DNA of 64,000 bases, taken from Parapristionchus giblindavisi. Taxonomy: Eukaryota; Nematoda; Chromadorea; Rhabditida; Diplogasteridae. The stretch is from NCBI GenBank assembly GCA_943737045.1, contig CALSFV010000220.1:558001-622000 (forward strand), given 5' to 3'. Below the pieces are notes generated by a model. It saw only the letters and a list, made by a program, of their open reading frames with translations. It had not been told where the DNA came from and did not search any database. This document shows positions 24,428-37,703 of the stretch, piece by piece. The position numbers and the translations under genes are program-made. Every line of letters starts with the position of its first letter. Position 1 is the stretch's first letter.

Positions 24428-27400
24428 TTGAAGTAAGAGGGATGAAGAGAACAAAGGCAAAATGTGTATGTGTTATGAAACAATAGCTAAGATCCACGTG
24501 GCACAAAAAATATATGTAACGTAAAAGGAAGAGACAATTGGAAGCAATGTTGGATTGATATCCTTTGACTTTCATTGATTAACTGAAAGACAAGTGACAT
24601 GATAGCCCCAAAAAAAAGGATACAAAAAGTTGGGCGAAAGTGTAAACGTTCTTTATCTCTTCGCCCCCTTCAGCATCCCTCGTCGTTGTCAGAGGTAGAG
24701 AAAGAAGAGAGAATAGAAGAGACGAGAGACAAACAAAGAACATAAGAAGAGAAGAGTTAACGGAAACTATGTGAATGCTTGAATCTTCTTCACGTTACTT
24801 TACCCAATCTTTTATCTAAAGCTAGTAATGACTTAATCTAAGACGTCGATAGGTCGAGAAAGTTCCAGAATCTGGATATGATTCACGAAATATACAAATA
24901 CTATGCTATACATATCGTTGATTGAAAAAATGAAACATGCGATTTGAAACTTCTATAAGACAACGGCGGAAAAAAAGAAGGAGAAGGTGAAATGGATGAG
25001 GCGGCTTAAAGAGGCAGAATATACGGAGATAAGGAGAGGAGAAAGATCGATTGAAACTGAATGGGGAGAGGCAATCATGAGTCACGTTTCCTTATCATAT
25101 ACAGAGGGTGGAAGAATGTGAGGGACAAGCGAATCTGATGAATGAACAATACGATAGGTATCCGATGGAAATATGCCTATGAATTACTTGACATTTGTTG
25201 TCCTGTTCACAGGAGCTTATTGAGATCAGTTTTAATAAGATGTTCCTGATCCTGAACCGTTCGACCCATACAGTGGCTATGTCTAATACGATACAATATG
25301 AACTTCCTGGTTTCACGCACTCGCTATGTTAAGGAAGGTATAAACTTCCTACATCAAAAGGGCGGGGCTAATATTATAAAATAAAAAAAGGTGACGGACA
25401 TTAGTAAAATCTACAGCGTTCGTTAATGTTCAGTTCAAAAGTTATGAAAAGAAAAGCAGGCGATAGAGCGTGTAAACGATGAGAGTTTTCTCTGAATTTC
25501 TTTTCTTTTCGTGGAAAGAAGAAAAGTAAAGAATGAATGAAAGGAGATTCGGACGGAGATGGGGACAGCTTATATGTCAACACTATTCATTCTCTTTCTG
25601 ACCGTGTTGCTCATCTATCTCCTCTCTTTCTCTGTCCGTCTCTCTCCCTCTCTCAGACGACTTCTTTCTCCCCCTAAATCTTTTCAATTCAAATGCACTT
25701 TCTGATTGCCGCAACTAAGCGAAGTGGCCTCATATATCAGAAATATATATACATCAGAGAGTGCAAAGAAATAACTAAGCGGAACAAGATTGATGGAGAT
25801 ATACGTATACATATCAGACACAAGATATAAGAGCATCAAAACGATAAAAATGATGGTCGAATATGACGGAGAATCGATATAATCGCCTACACTTTTAATC
25901 CACCTGCTCATATAGTATATCGGATTAATTCATGTGATGATGATAGTGCAACTATGTGATCGATAAGATTACTTTCACTCTACCTCTGTCGTGGTGTCTC
26001 TCCCGTCTCTTCTACAGGCTTCCCTCTCTCGTCCATCCCACTTCTCCCTTTTCCTCTTCCTCTCTCTCCTCCGACTCTTTTCTTTGGGATGGCAAACATG
26101 GCACTGAACAAAAGCAAACAACGTCAAGGAGACAGGAAGAGAAGAAGAGATGAAGGTATGATATCAACAAAGAATAAGTCGAAAGTGACCGATCGTTTCA
26201 AAGTTACGACTATATATGTGTACTGTGTCAGAAAGATGCTTTACTATCGGACGTTTCGGAAACTTAAAAATCCTAAGTAAACCCGACCAGAATGAATACG
26301 TCCCGTGCAACTACCTACCTACCTTATTAAAGGTGTTTTTTCTTCAGAAGGCGGGACCCGGAACAGCAACATGGAATGAAGATTGTAGCGTTGCAAGGTA
26401 GAGTACATAATGTATCAGTGAGTATGGATGGCGTCACCCTATTTATACTTACTGAATATGTAATCCTTGTGTTAATATGCCAAATTCTCCTAACATTCAA
26501 GTGATGCGAACTATTTTTGTCCTTTCCTTGTTTACTACATGTCCATTTTATTACTGATCTCTGATATGAGATATTAAATCATACCTTTTCTCCCTGATCA
26601 AGGGATATTTCGTCATATCAGTATTTATTTTTTTATTGTTAATAAATAATTGTTTATCGTTATTAAATATTTATGAAACACGGTTTGGAACAGTAAACTG
26701 AAGATTTGATCAGAAGAAATCAAAACTCGACATGAGAAATCAAGATCAGATCATGCCTTGATGTATCATCATCATATTTTGAATTGCCCAAGTTCAGGTT
26801 CAAGTTCAACTTCGATTCTTTTCTTGCATAGAGTAACTAATGGAAGAACGATAAATTCCCGTAATTCCCGTATTAAACCCCTTCTGTGCTATTTGCGATA
26901 AGGAAAGTACTGTATATCTTCTCCTGATCGGAGTATTGTAAGCAACACCATTGACGTTGCCCAAACAAGTGTACCACAACACTTCAATGTTTGACTGATT
27001 TATCGTTGTATCAAGCGATCGATTAACTTTTATGGACGAATAATTTGTAGTATAAAATCTGGGAAGAAGATCGAAGATAGGGTACTTTGATCAAAATAAG
27101 GGTCTTTAAAATATGAATTTAGCAGAAAAAAATATGGATTAATTACGAATCAACAGGTGGTAGCGTTCATTCGTCGACAAGGATTATTGATTAATGACAC
27201 TACAAAATGGACGATCAGACACCCGAAAACGTGTCTGAATGCAGTCTAAACATATAATATATCAGGGACTTAAACATGGACAAGCTGCAAAGCAATATAG
27301 TAAGTAATAAAAGCTGACAATTATCGAGCAAATAATTAAGAGAGCGATATAGTGTGAGGAGGTGCAGGGGGGGGATGAGTGGGGTTTAAGGCCTAACGGG

Positions 27401-28399
27401 GGTTTCGATCTCATTTGATTGGAGCAAGTTTGAGTAATTGAAAATGACCAAAATCATTTCGTTTTGCAAAAAAAGGCAGGGACATTAAAGTTGGACAAAT
27501 CTGGGATAATATCGAGTGGTTAGATGAACAATAGTTGTATTATTTGGGACTCTGCATCAATGCGACTGATGAATATACATAAACAGAATATGGGATAATT
27601 TAAATGTACTGAGAACAAAAAGTGAGAAAATGGACGGAGTCGAAAAATATAACTTTTCAACATGTGGATGGATAAAAAACTACTACAATATGAAAATCGA
27701 GAATACTGGAACAATCAATTTAATTTTCGCCAAAGTTATGTGCACACATGCCTCATGTTACAATCTATGGACAAGATGTTAGGTGATAGACGAGTGGGAT
27801 TGTAGGGATACCAAAGGATGGAAAAGGAAAAGCGAGGAAGCGAGTGAGAAACGTGTGTCCCAATCCAGACTCCCTTGTGGTGTTAGATCGACTCTTCTCT
27901 TCTAAGCAATGAGTGGGTTAGTGGCGGGTGGGCGTGGCCAGCAGTTCATGTAATCGTAACCTGCAAGGAATAATGAGTAAGTGTTGTGTGAGAGAGAGGA
28001 GTGAGACAGTGTAAGGGGGAGGAGAGATGTTGGAGACAAATGCACAAAGGAGAAGAAGGTGAAAAGCATTGGTGTCTGGAGCGGTTTTTCTTTCAGAGCA
28101 AAATTTCACAGACTATATTGACATATGAACAATGTCCGTGACAGACACTTATTATTACCACACCCCCTTTAAAGTAACAACTGAGGAGAGAAACCGGCAC
28201 CACACAGATAGCGAGACATTATTAACTAGTTAATATTAGTTATTCGTTGTTGTTGTTGTTACGTTTGGCGTTTCATGTAAAAAAATAAGAGAAGAGTAAA
28301 TAAGAGAAGAAACTATGAGACAGTCAAAAACAATGTGTGACAATACCCGTGAGAGATTCAGAATCGTTTCTAGCAGAGAAAAAACACAGCTAATGAGGC
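24428..28399. other. Intergenic region between protease and ldb-1
   Basis: Upstream of the protease and downstream of ldb-1, both on the minus strand. It contains pyrimidine-rich tracts (25600-25680, 25980-26080) and AT-rich sequence, with no coherent exon chain. It should hold the protease promoter and the ldb-1 3' UTR. Confidence 0.55.
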
Positions 28400-31300
28400 T
28401 TATTGTTGTCTAAAAAAGTGATGTGGCGGAGGATTCGGGGCAACAAATTGAGTAGAATATTCACCGCCGTTCTGTGGAGGAGGCGCCATCATCGGTGGTC
28501 CCATCGACTGGTGCATCGGCGGTCCCATGGATCCAGGCGGGCCCATCGACCCGGGTGGTCCCATCGATCCGTTCGGTCCTTGTCCCATCGATCCTTGCGG
28601 TCCCATCGAACCCGGTGGTCCCATGCCCATCATCTGCGGTGGTCCCATCATGTGTGCCATGGGATGTTGTGGGGTTCCTGGATGAGAACCGGGATGGGGA
28701 TGATGAGGTGATTGCATGTGATGAGGATGTTGTTGTTGTTGAGATGAATGAGGAGCCATGGATGGTAGAGGAGGCGGAGGCATGGAGGAAGAGGTAGGTG
28801 GGTGATGGGGAGGACCACCAGGTATGGACATCATCTGACTCCCAGAGGGACGATGGATGGCAGCATTTGGATCATAATGAGGATTCTCCAGCTTATCGAT
28901 CGACCGTTCGTCCTGAAATTGACAATTATTGATTTGGTGCGTAAAAAATTTTAGTAACGGTTCACGATACTAGTTTCTAACGTCTCTAAATTTTAATGTC
29001 TCAATATGTTTTAGATAGAGATGACAATTTGTCACAATGTAACAGTTCCTTAAATTATTTCAAACAAATTCGTTTGCTTGCTTATCTCCCACAATACACA
29101 TACCTCTCTGAACTCTCCACCCAATAGTGATGGTTCACTCACGACGAGAACCTCTGGCATACCACCGCCCATCTGTGCGTAGTGCATCTGAAGTGAACCC
29201 AGCTCACCAATCAATCGCAGCGGATTTCCCAGAAATAGAAATGGATCCATTCTGGCAGACTAATGGCTGACTAGCTCGATTATATTGTAGACTAGTAAGT
29301 GATAGTAGCTGACAATGTAACTTACGCTCTGGGGCGGGACTCCTTGTGGCGCAACAAAGCCACCGTTGGTGTTGGGGGCGGGGCTTTGATTCGCTTTCTT
29401 CGTGTTCTTCGGATTAGCCGGTGTCTTACGTTGGCGCTTACGAACGGGTTTAGCCTGAATCAAGGAAACAATTAATATCATTGATTTAAAAGAAATTTTA
29501 TAAAGAACCCAGAGGCTTGAGCATTGTCAATGTCTTATGTCTTATAGAGCAAAGAGTAGTGTAAGACAACTGACGTTTGATAAAAGTTACACCCTTTTCC
29601 AGTATAAGTAACGATTACCTTAGCGGGTTCCTCAACCTGCGTCTGTTGTTGCATCATGTGGGCGTTCTGCTGAGCGTCTGCAATGAGAGCATCCATTAAT
29701 ATTTGCGAAATGGGCGGAGTCTAAAGAAATAGGAAAAGAGAAAAGGAAGAGAAAAGCAATAAAAATGGAGAAAGTGATGACCACTCATCCTCCATGACAT
29801 TTTGATACATTAATTAATATAGATAGTGTACGATTGGATTGCATTTATTGAATATGAGTCATGTTTCTTTGACCAGAGCAAGTAACAAAAGATGAATTGA
29901 CTTCGTTTACTATTTCAGCCATCACACGCACGAAGTGTAGAAGAAGGTAAACGAGGCTAATCAACCAATGTGAACTCTAGCCAATATCAATCTGAGGCTA
30001 ACTAATGTCAAATGAGGCACGTGATTGTTCTGTAATATCTATCGGGGGAAAGAACTCTAACAGCCATTAGTAAAAGAGTTACATTTGCCCTTTTCCTACA
30101 AAACTATCATTCAGAAATTGATACTCGCTAATCACTACTGTGGATAACTTATTTTTGTTTCAATCACTAGAAAACTCAGAATTGCCATAGTTTTGATCGC
30201 GATAATTACAAGGTGTAAAGTGTGCAATATTGTAATACTTCATGACTTGACACAGAATGAACTTACGCATCATGGCCTGTTGTTGTTGTTGCTGCTGATG
30301 CTGTTGATGTCGAGAGAAGCATATGCGATGGAGTGCATCGTGTGGTTGGAGATTCTGCAAAGATCAAAGATCAATTATTATAGCCAAAAAATGTCATTCA
30401 AATTGCTACCAACATCGATGAAGTAATAGTCGTCCATGACAACGCCGACTTTAATTGCGGACTTAAGTGGTAGGAAAGCTAGTAAGTAGTGAGGATTACG
30501 ATATGTATGCCAGCAAGTACCGAGGGATTACGGTATGCTAGTAAGTACTAGGGATTACGGTAGGACTTAGGAGTCGATAAAGGTAGATGGTTCTATCCTA
30601 GGTATGGAGTCGAAGTGAGTCGAAATGAGTGTGCTTGTATAGCTTTTATACTCTCTTATCCTCTTCCCACTATCTTTCTTGAATATCTTTCTTCTCTTGA
30701 ATACACACCTAATGACGAGAAGATGTTGGTGAATGCGAAGCTGATTGAGAATATTAAGAGATAGAGAGAGGGAAGGAGGGAGGAGGAGGAGGAGAGGAAG
30801 AGGAAGGGAGAGAGAGGGACGATGTAAAGGGAGAGGGTAAGGGGAGAGGAAAAAGGTGAGATATGAGATGAGTTATCAAGGATCTTATACTCCCTCCCCT
30901 TTTCCATTTCAAGAGGACCAGAATACAAATTGGCAAAAGATCCCGGAAGGGACATAATTGGATCATATTAGGCCAATAATACGAGAAGGGACATTCGTTT
31001 GAATAACATAATGAAATAGTATAATCCTGTTATAGATATACAATTGTGGCCAGAAGGGTACAGAAGCAGCTAAAGACTATGGATACTCGTATATGAGCCA
31101 TCTTACAATTAGACTCTACATGTATTATACTATTATATTATACATGTATTGTATTATTATAGTTAAGAAAAGGGCAATAATCTTTAAATAAAAAAAAAGT
31201 ACTAACCGGAGTGCCCTTGCACTGACTCATAATCATCTGCATAGGCTCGAGGATGACACAGAACTTGAGTGTCTGTATCGTGGATGGACTCATTCCGTGA

Positions 31301-34270
31301 TCGATTGGTCGTCGGGGCATACCCTCAGGGAGCATGATGGGAGCAAATTCCTGAAGCAAATGATGACCATTTTTATCTTGATTTCAATAATCATAGGAAC
31401 CTGATCAGTATAACATTTTGACGCACTAATACCCAATTCTATGAGCACATTTGCATGTTTATTATGATATATTTATCATTTGATATGCTCACTTCCCCAA
31501 TGTTACGATAGTGTTTATGATACAGATACAGTCCCTCTGAGAGTAATTATACCACCGTTTTTCCTTGCGATCATCATTGTTTTCGGGTTTGGAATCAGAG
31601 AAAAAAACGACCATGTAAACATCATAGATCGGTGTCGTTTCTGCGGAAATAACTAGGATTTTACGCAAGCAAACAAATTCTTGCAACACTTTTTAGCATA
31701 TGTTTCAGTGTATCAGTGGATAAATTTGTTAAAGAAACAAAAAAAACCGAATAACCTCAAATAAATTTGAATAGGTTAATAAAAAAAAGACTCACTCGTG
31801 TCATCTCGTTCAGAGTGAACTCCTGACTGGGATGCAATTCGATGGTCCAGTTCTTTATACGGTAGTTGTACAATTCCTCGAACGGCGTGAACTCCAATCG
31901 TAGATTGGCGTCGGTTTGCACCTGCGAATGAAGAGCATACAGTATACCAATGCAGTACCGACCGAATTATAGATGTACAGTAACAGAATCAACTAAGCCG
32001 ATATTGTAATCGCTAAGTGGTGTTGCATTTGCCTTACGTGCTTCAAGGATGGAGACGTCCAAGTAATCTTTGCAGAAATTGGCATAAATACAATATAAAT
32101 GAAACATTTATGCCAAATTCCATTCGAAATACACAGTCTACAAGTTTGACGTGGACCTCTAGGTTATTACGGAGGATGCTACGGCGGAGCAAACGCAACA
32201 CCGCATTACGCCTATACAAATACAGTAACCGACATTTGAAAAAAGTTTTAGAAACAGAATGCTTACCTCAGAAGTGTAGGGTTTCTCGTGCTTGCTCACT
32301 TGCATGAAGGTATTACACTCGTACGCGATTAGTCCTTCTGCATATATCAACATTTATTGAATTAACCATGGTTCGTACACATCTCTAATGCACTGTTACA
32401 TTTGCCTTACGTGCCTATCCGACGCGGCGGAGGGAGTTACGGCGTAGGCACGTAAGGCAAATGTAACAGTGCATAACCAATTTAACTAGTCAATTTTCGA
32501 ATACCATATATTCATCATACAAGAAGGACTAGGGAGACAAACGAGACTTGTTTATTGCTGAATTATTAGAAGAAACTATAGGAAAATGACTCTAATGTTG
32601 AAAATTCTTATTAGCGAGTAGCATTCATATAAACAGGGAAAATCAACTGACCAGGAGTGGTGTGTTCCCTCGAGGGTCCCTTGATCACGTAATAGAATTC
32701 GGTCATTCCTCCATCGAGAAGCGTACGGAAATAACGGGGAATCAATTGACGACCGATCACTGAAATTAAACACACATTTATTCAAACTTACAGATATTTG
32801 CTTTTTGCTCTCGAAAAGTTGATTACCGCACAAACTGTTTAATATTATTTAATTTTAAAAGTTTAAGCGCCCTTTACAAGTTGCTGAACTTTAACTTAAT
32901 TTAGATTTACTTAAACTATATTTGTACTTTTGCACGATCATTATCATCGATTTAATATCAATTATGTTCAAGTTATTATGATATGAGATCTAGGACATGT
33001 TCCATACAATCAGTGACTATTCAATATTTTCCCCTGCTTCTTCCCCTTTTCATTAGTGAACCATTCAATTGAAAGGCAGCATGACTTTGACGCAATCGGA
33101 CTTATTTTATTCCCAGATTTTCACTATTATAATATTTCTCGCTGAATTGCTATAGCATTCCAGAACGACCATATTCTAATAAAATATGAAGAAAGATAAA
33201 TAACATACAGTATTTCTCAACGGGTTTGCCGTGATTGTCCAGCAACACGAAAGTCATCTTAGCATCTTCATCGAAAAATTCGTGAGAGAAGGCGTCCCAC
33301 CATTGAGGAAAGTCCTTCTCCTGGACCTGAAATGAATACATAATTTAATTTTTTTTCTTTGTAATTTCACCTTTCTTTCTCTATTCTCACAAAGCCTGGA
33401 AATTTTAAAAAAATAGTTGTCCTTTTATTTCTTTTCTTGCAATCTGCCAGTAGTTAGTGTTTCCTTTACGTACTGATTAATGAGAGAACAGGTTTCGGAG
33501 ACTTTCAGCGGACAAACTCTTCAGAGCTTGTTATGGTCAGACTTGAAATTATGAAAACGCAAACGGGAACCATAAACTTTCAAGAGCAAAAACCAACTAA
33601 GAACTATTATTCATATATGTAGATTCTCAAAAACTAAGAGGAAATTAAAAGAAACAGTGGTTGGTTATGGATGCTCCCTACTATCAGGATAACTTTTTTT
33701 CCTTTTTCCATTTCACACCTTTTCCCTTTTCATCACTAAACCCCTTTTTGCTATTTCTACACCCCTTTTGCACTTTTTCTCATAATTAGTTTATATGATT
33801 TGGGTAATTGGGCTTGATTAATTTCTTTGTCTCTCGTCTCTTCTCATTCTCATTTCTGATATAGTCTCCCAATACGAAGCGGTTGACGTGAGTTTGCTAC
33901 CTCCTTCCAACCTTTCATTGTGTTTTGATGGAGAGAGTTGAAGGATAAAGATGAGTATTTGATATCAAGGATTGTGCTAAACCACAAGTAAAGAACACGC
34001 CATAGTAATACATTACAAGGAAATTAAAGGAAACAGTGCTTGAATGGGCGAGTTTCTCCCTCTGTTTTCTGCTTTAAAACATACATAGTGTGCCTGAATT
34101 AAACTTAAAAATCTCGATAAAAGAGCAGACTCACTCCAGTGTTCAGGAATCCATAGAACCTCCTGTTCATATCGTGTATTCTGAACTCGATCGGAGAAGG
34201 AGTTGGGATGGCGCCAGTGGGAGCGGGCGAAGGAACTACTCCCGGATGAGGAGCCATCGTTGGGCGCATT
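28400..34270 (-). CDS. ldb-1: ldb-1 conserved core (dimerisation and LIM-interaction domains)
   Basis: Eleven exons encode 525 aa. The dimerisation domain starts near EFRIHDMNRRF and includes WWDAFSHEFFDEDAKMTF, IGRQLIPRYFRTLLDGGMTE, NYRIKNWTIELHPSQEF and KFCVILEPMQMIMSQCKG, each matching the vertebrate LDB1 block as I know it. A Gln run follows, then a basic nuclear-localisation-like segment PVRKRQRK. The LIM-interaction domain is EVLVVSEPSLLGGEFRE plus DERSIDKLENPHYD, encoded across exons 29187-29104 and 28912-28400. The last exon adds a long Pro/Met/His/Gly-rich tail with MGPP and GSMG repeats up to the TAA at 28402-28400. All junctions keep phase. Confidence 0.96.
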
Positions 34271-37200
34271 CTAAATTATATTGTTTAAATATTAAATAAA
34301 ATAAATCGAGCCCAAATTAAATCTTTTTTTAGCTTAACCTCTTATCATATTCTCAATCAATGATTCTTTATTTTCAAAGTTTCCCCACATTTCGTATATG
34401 CATTTCCCTTCCTTATTGTGCCGACAATCGATTACTATTTCATCGTCTGATTCATCTTCAATTCTCTCTGAATTCAACCGTGACTGATCGTATTCTGTCT
34501 ATAACTCGTACCTTCGACCATTCAAAGCATGAAGGATCCTCACTACTACTAAAAACACCATAAAACTTTCATTAGTACACAGAATATAGTCCCTAGAGGG
34601 AGAGAAAGATCGTTCGTGACTGGTCATCAAGCGCCGTTTACGGGCTTGCCGATAGGAGAGAGAGAGAGAGAGGGGAGAGAGATGAGAGAGAGAGAGAGAG
34701 AGAGGGGGAGAGAGATGAGAGAGAGAGAGAAAGAGTTAGATAGAGACATGAAGAGCTACTTGACGATTCAATGCATGACTCCTCTTCAGCTTTCCCCTAA
34801 GCAACAAATGACTTGTATAGGACAAAAAATATGGATGAGACTGCGTGATATTCAACATTAAAATTTTCATATAAATAATTTTTTTTAAATCACAGCTGTA
34901 AAAAATCCTAAATAATATCGTTTTCGACATCGACTACCTAGTTGGGATATATATTTTAAGTGTCGCTACAATTCTTATTAACATTCATATCTCTGAATTC
35001 CGGCAGCTTACAGTAATCATTATAAATACTTCACGCAAAAATCGTACAGTCCCAGGTCCCTATTTTTTTCGGCCGCTTCTTGTTTTTCCCCCGTCACTCC
35101 TCCCTTCATTCGTTATTCCGACTTCAAGACAACACCCATGAATTGTATTTCGAATATGCAAATGAGGCCTGGGAAGAAATAGCGAAAGAGTTTGACAGCG
35201 AAAAAGAGAGATGGGTAGAGAGAAAAAGTGAGAGAATTAGAGAAAGAAATATTAAGAATAAGCGGGACATAAACATAGAAGCATAGCAGCACTCAGTCGT
35301 ATTCTGCCACTATAAAGCAAGAAAATATAATTGTACAAATTATGATCAAGATAATCAATAAACTGATAGATTATTTAAGTTCTCAGTTTTGAACAAATTA
35401 TTATTTTTTTATAATGATTCATATCTAATTCTAATGTCCAATAATGTTTTTTTATGAATATAACAATTCCAAAAGATATTGATAAGATATATTGAACTTG
35501 TTGTCTTATGTATATTGTTCTCGTCCATGTCTAATTCATCGATCATTATAATGCGAAATGTTGCAGTGGCATTTGAAGTCACAGAAATGGCGGGTAGTAC
35601 AAATGTACTAGAGATCCCTCCTCAAGTGCAATAGGAGGTGATGAGTTGAGAAGTAAGGAGGAAAGAGGACAGAGAGGAGGAGGAGAGAGAGAAGATTCAT
35701 GAAGCTTAAACGAATTACAAATGCTTTTTGATTGCTCATTAAGAATTTCTTTCCCTAAGGCACAAGTTAGGCCAATTTTACTTATTATCCAACGAATGCT
35801 ATATCAGAACGAAACCAATCATGGAGTCCAACCCGGTACCGTTGCCCAAACCAACCCATTAGCCGTGGCTGTCGGTGTGTGATGCATGACCATAGGTGTG
35901 GGTGTACTCGTGGGAGTCATAGTCGATGAGGGTGTACTACTCCCATAACTGACGGGTTCGAATCCTTGACCATAATATCCCCCATTGCCTTGCTGATACG
36001 GATCCACATTTGTCCCATACACATCATCCATCATCATCATTCCATTTTGGGTCAGCAGTGGTTCGTAGGCGGTCGTCACTTCGTGCGCCTGTTGTTTGGC
36101 CGCTTCAGCCGCAGCGGCTTGGTCCTTCTTCGACTTGCGAACTCGCGGTTTAGGAGGAGGCGCCGAGGGATCCTTCGGTTTACGAGGCATACCTAGGCAT
36201 AGTTTATGAACAGTTGGTAAAAGATTTGAAATAAGGAGGGAGTCGAACCCACGACCCCTCTCTTGTACGGTAAATCGATGGGCGAAACTCGAGAGCACGA
36301 GCAAAAAAGTTACAACTGACGTATAAGTGGAGAAAAAACGCAACATTGTCATTGGGAGAAGAATAAGGGGGAGAGAGTCAAGACGGGGTAGCAGCGTTGT
36401 TCCCTAAGCGGGTTTTCGCCTATTCAGGCGAGATAGTGTGCTGATCGAGGAGAGTGGGCAGAGAAAAAGTGAGAAAGAGACAGAGAAAGGGAAAGGGAAA
36501 GGTAGAGAGAAAGAGAGAGAGAGAGAGAGATCGGAAAAGTAGATAGAAATCCCACTCAGGACGAGACCTAAATGAAGAGTACTACGTTAATCTGAACGCA
36601 ATGACCCATGTAATCAGGCTGGTACCAAGATAATCATTTCACAATTCCCCTCATTTTCCTATTTTATAATTTGCATATTCAATACAAAAATAATCATAAC
36701 TAAAACTATCATTCAACAAAGGAAAGTAAAACTTAATATTTTTAAAATCGACGAAGATTTCAACAAATTCTAGACATGATACAAGGGAATGATACATTTC
36801 GTGGAGAAAGACAGGGACTGAGACAATAGCCCTAAACGAGTAACAATGCCATCTCATCGGATTCACTTGGTGATCAAATCAGTGGCATTCAGCAATTTAG
36901 AGCGTCGGAAGACCGAAAGGAGAATGAGAGAGGAAGGGAGATAGAGAGGGAAAGACAGAAAGACTAAGATTGCAATTCCGTCACAAATGCCTATTGCGTC
37001 ATGCCAAATGTGTCGTCGCCCATGTACATCGGTTAACTGTATGGCTACTTTTTCTCCGCTTCTCTCATTTTTGTCTTCCTCACCCTCTATCCATCACTTA
37101 CTCACTTTCTCTACTTCTCTTCTTATCACCTTATATCTCTCGTTTCCTTTTTCATCATCGACAAAAATGTTGCCGTCGAAAAAAGGAAAGAAAAGAGAAC

Positions 37201-37627
37201 AGGGGAAAGTCAGGCGGCCCTCTTCGTGACTAATTCAGAATTACGTACGCACGCATTCATCATGAGGCATTTACCAATGTTACAAAATAAATCCCTAAAT
37301 GAAGAATTGCTCCAGTCATCGACTCGTCTGCTTTCCACCGAACGTCAATGAATAATTCATGATTTTCATGGAATCCCGCAAAAAAAGAGCGAGGACTGCG
37401 ACAACTCCGGGGGGGGGGGGGGGGGGGGGGCGAGACTGAGGGGAAATGGGCAGAGAGGAAGGGCAAGGGAGGAAATAAAGATCTGAGCTTTATGGATATT
37501 TATCTTCGTCTTCAATAACAAATCCTGTGATCAGGCCTATTAGTCCTTATGTGGGTGTGTCTAATAAATACGATGAATGAATAGAAATGGAATGAAAGGG
37601 TACAGAGGGAGAGGGAGAGGGAGACAA

Positions 37628-37703
<76 letters not shown>

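Noticed and set aside
28403..28797. Plus-strand frames opposite the last ldb-1 exon
   Set aside because: Antisense shadows of the Met/Pro-rich coding exon.
36191..36352. In-frame upstream extension of the proximal ldb-1 exon with a signal-peptide-like start
   Set aside because: A secretion signal does not fit a nuclear cofactor; the segment includes tRNA-like sequence and an acceptor lies just before the chosen ATG.
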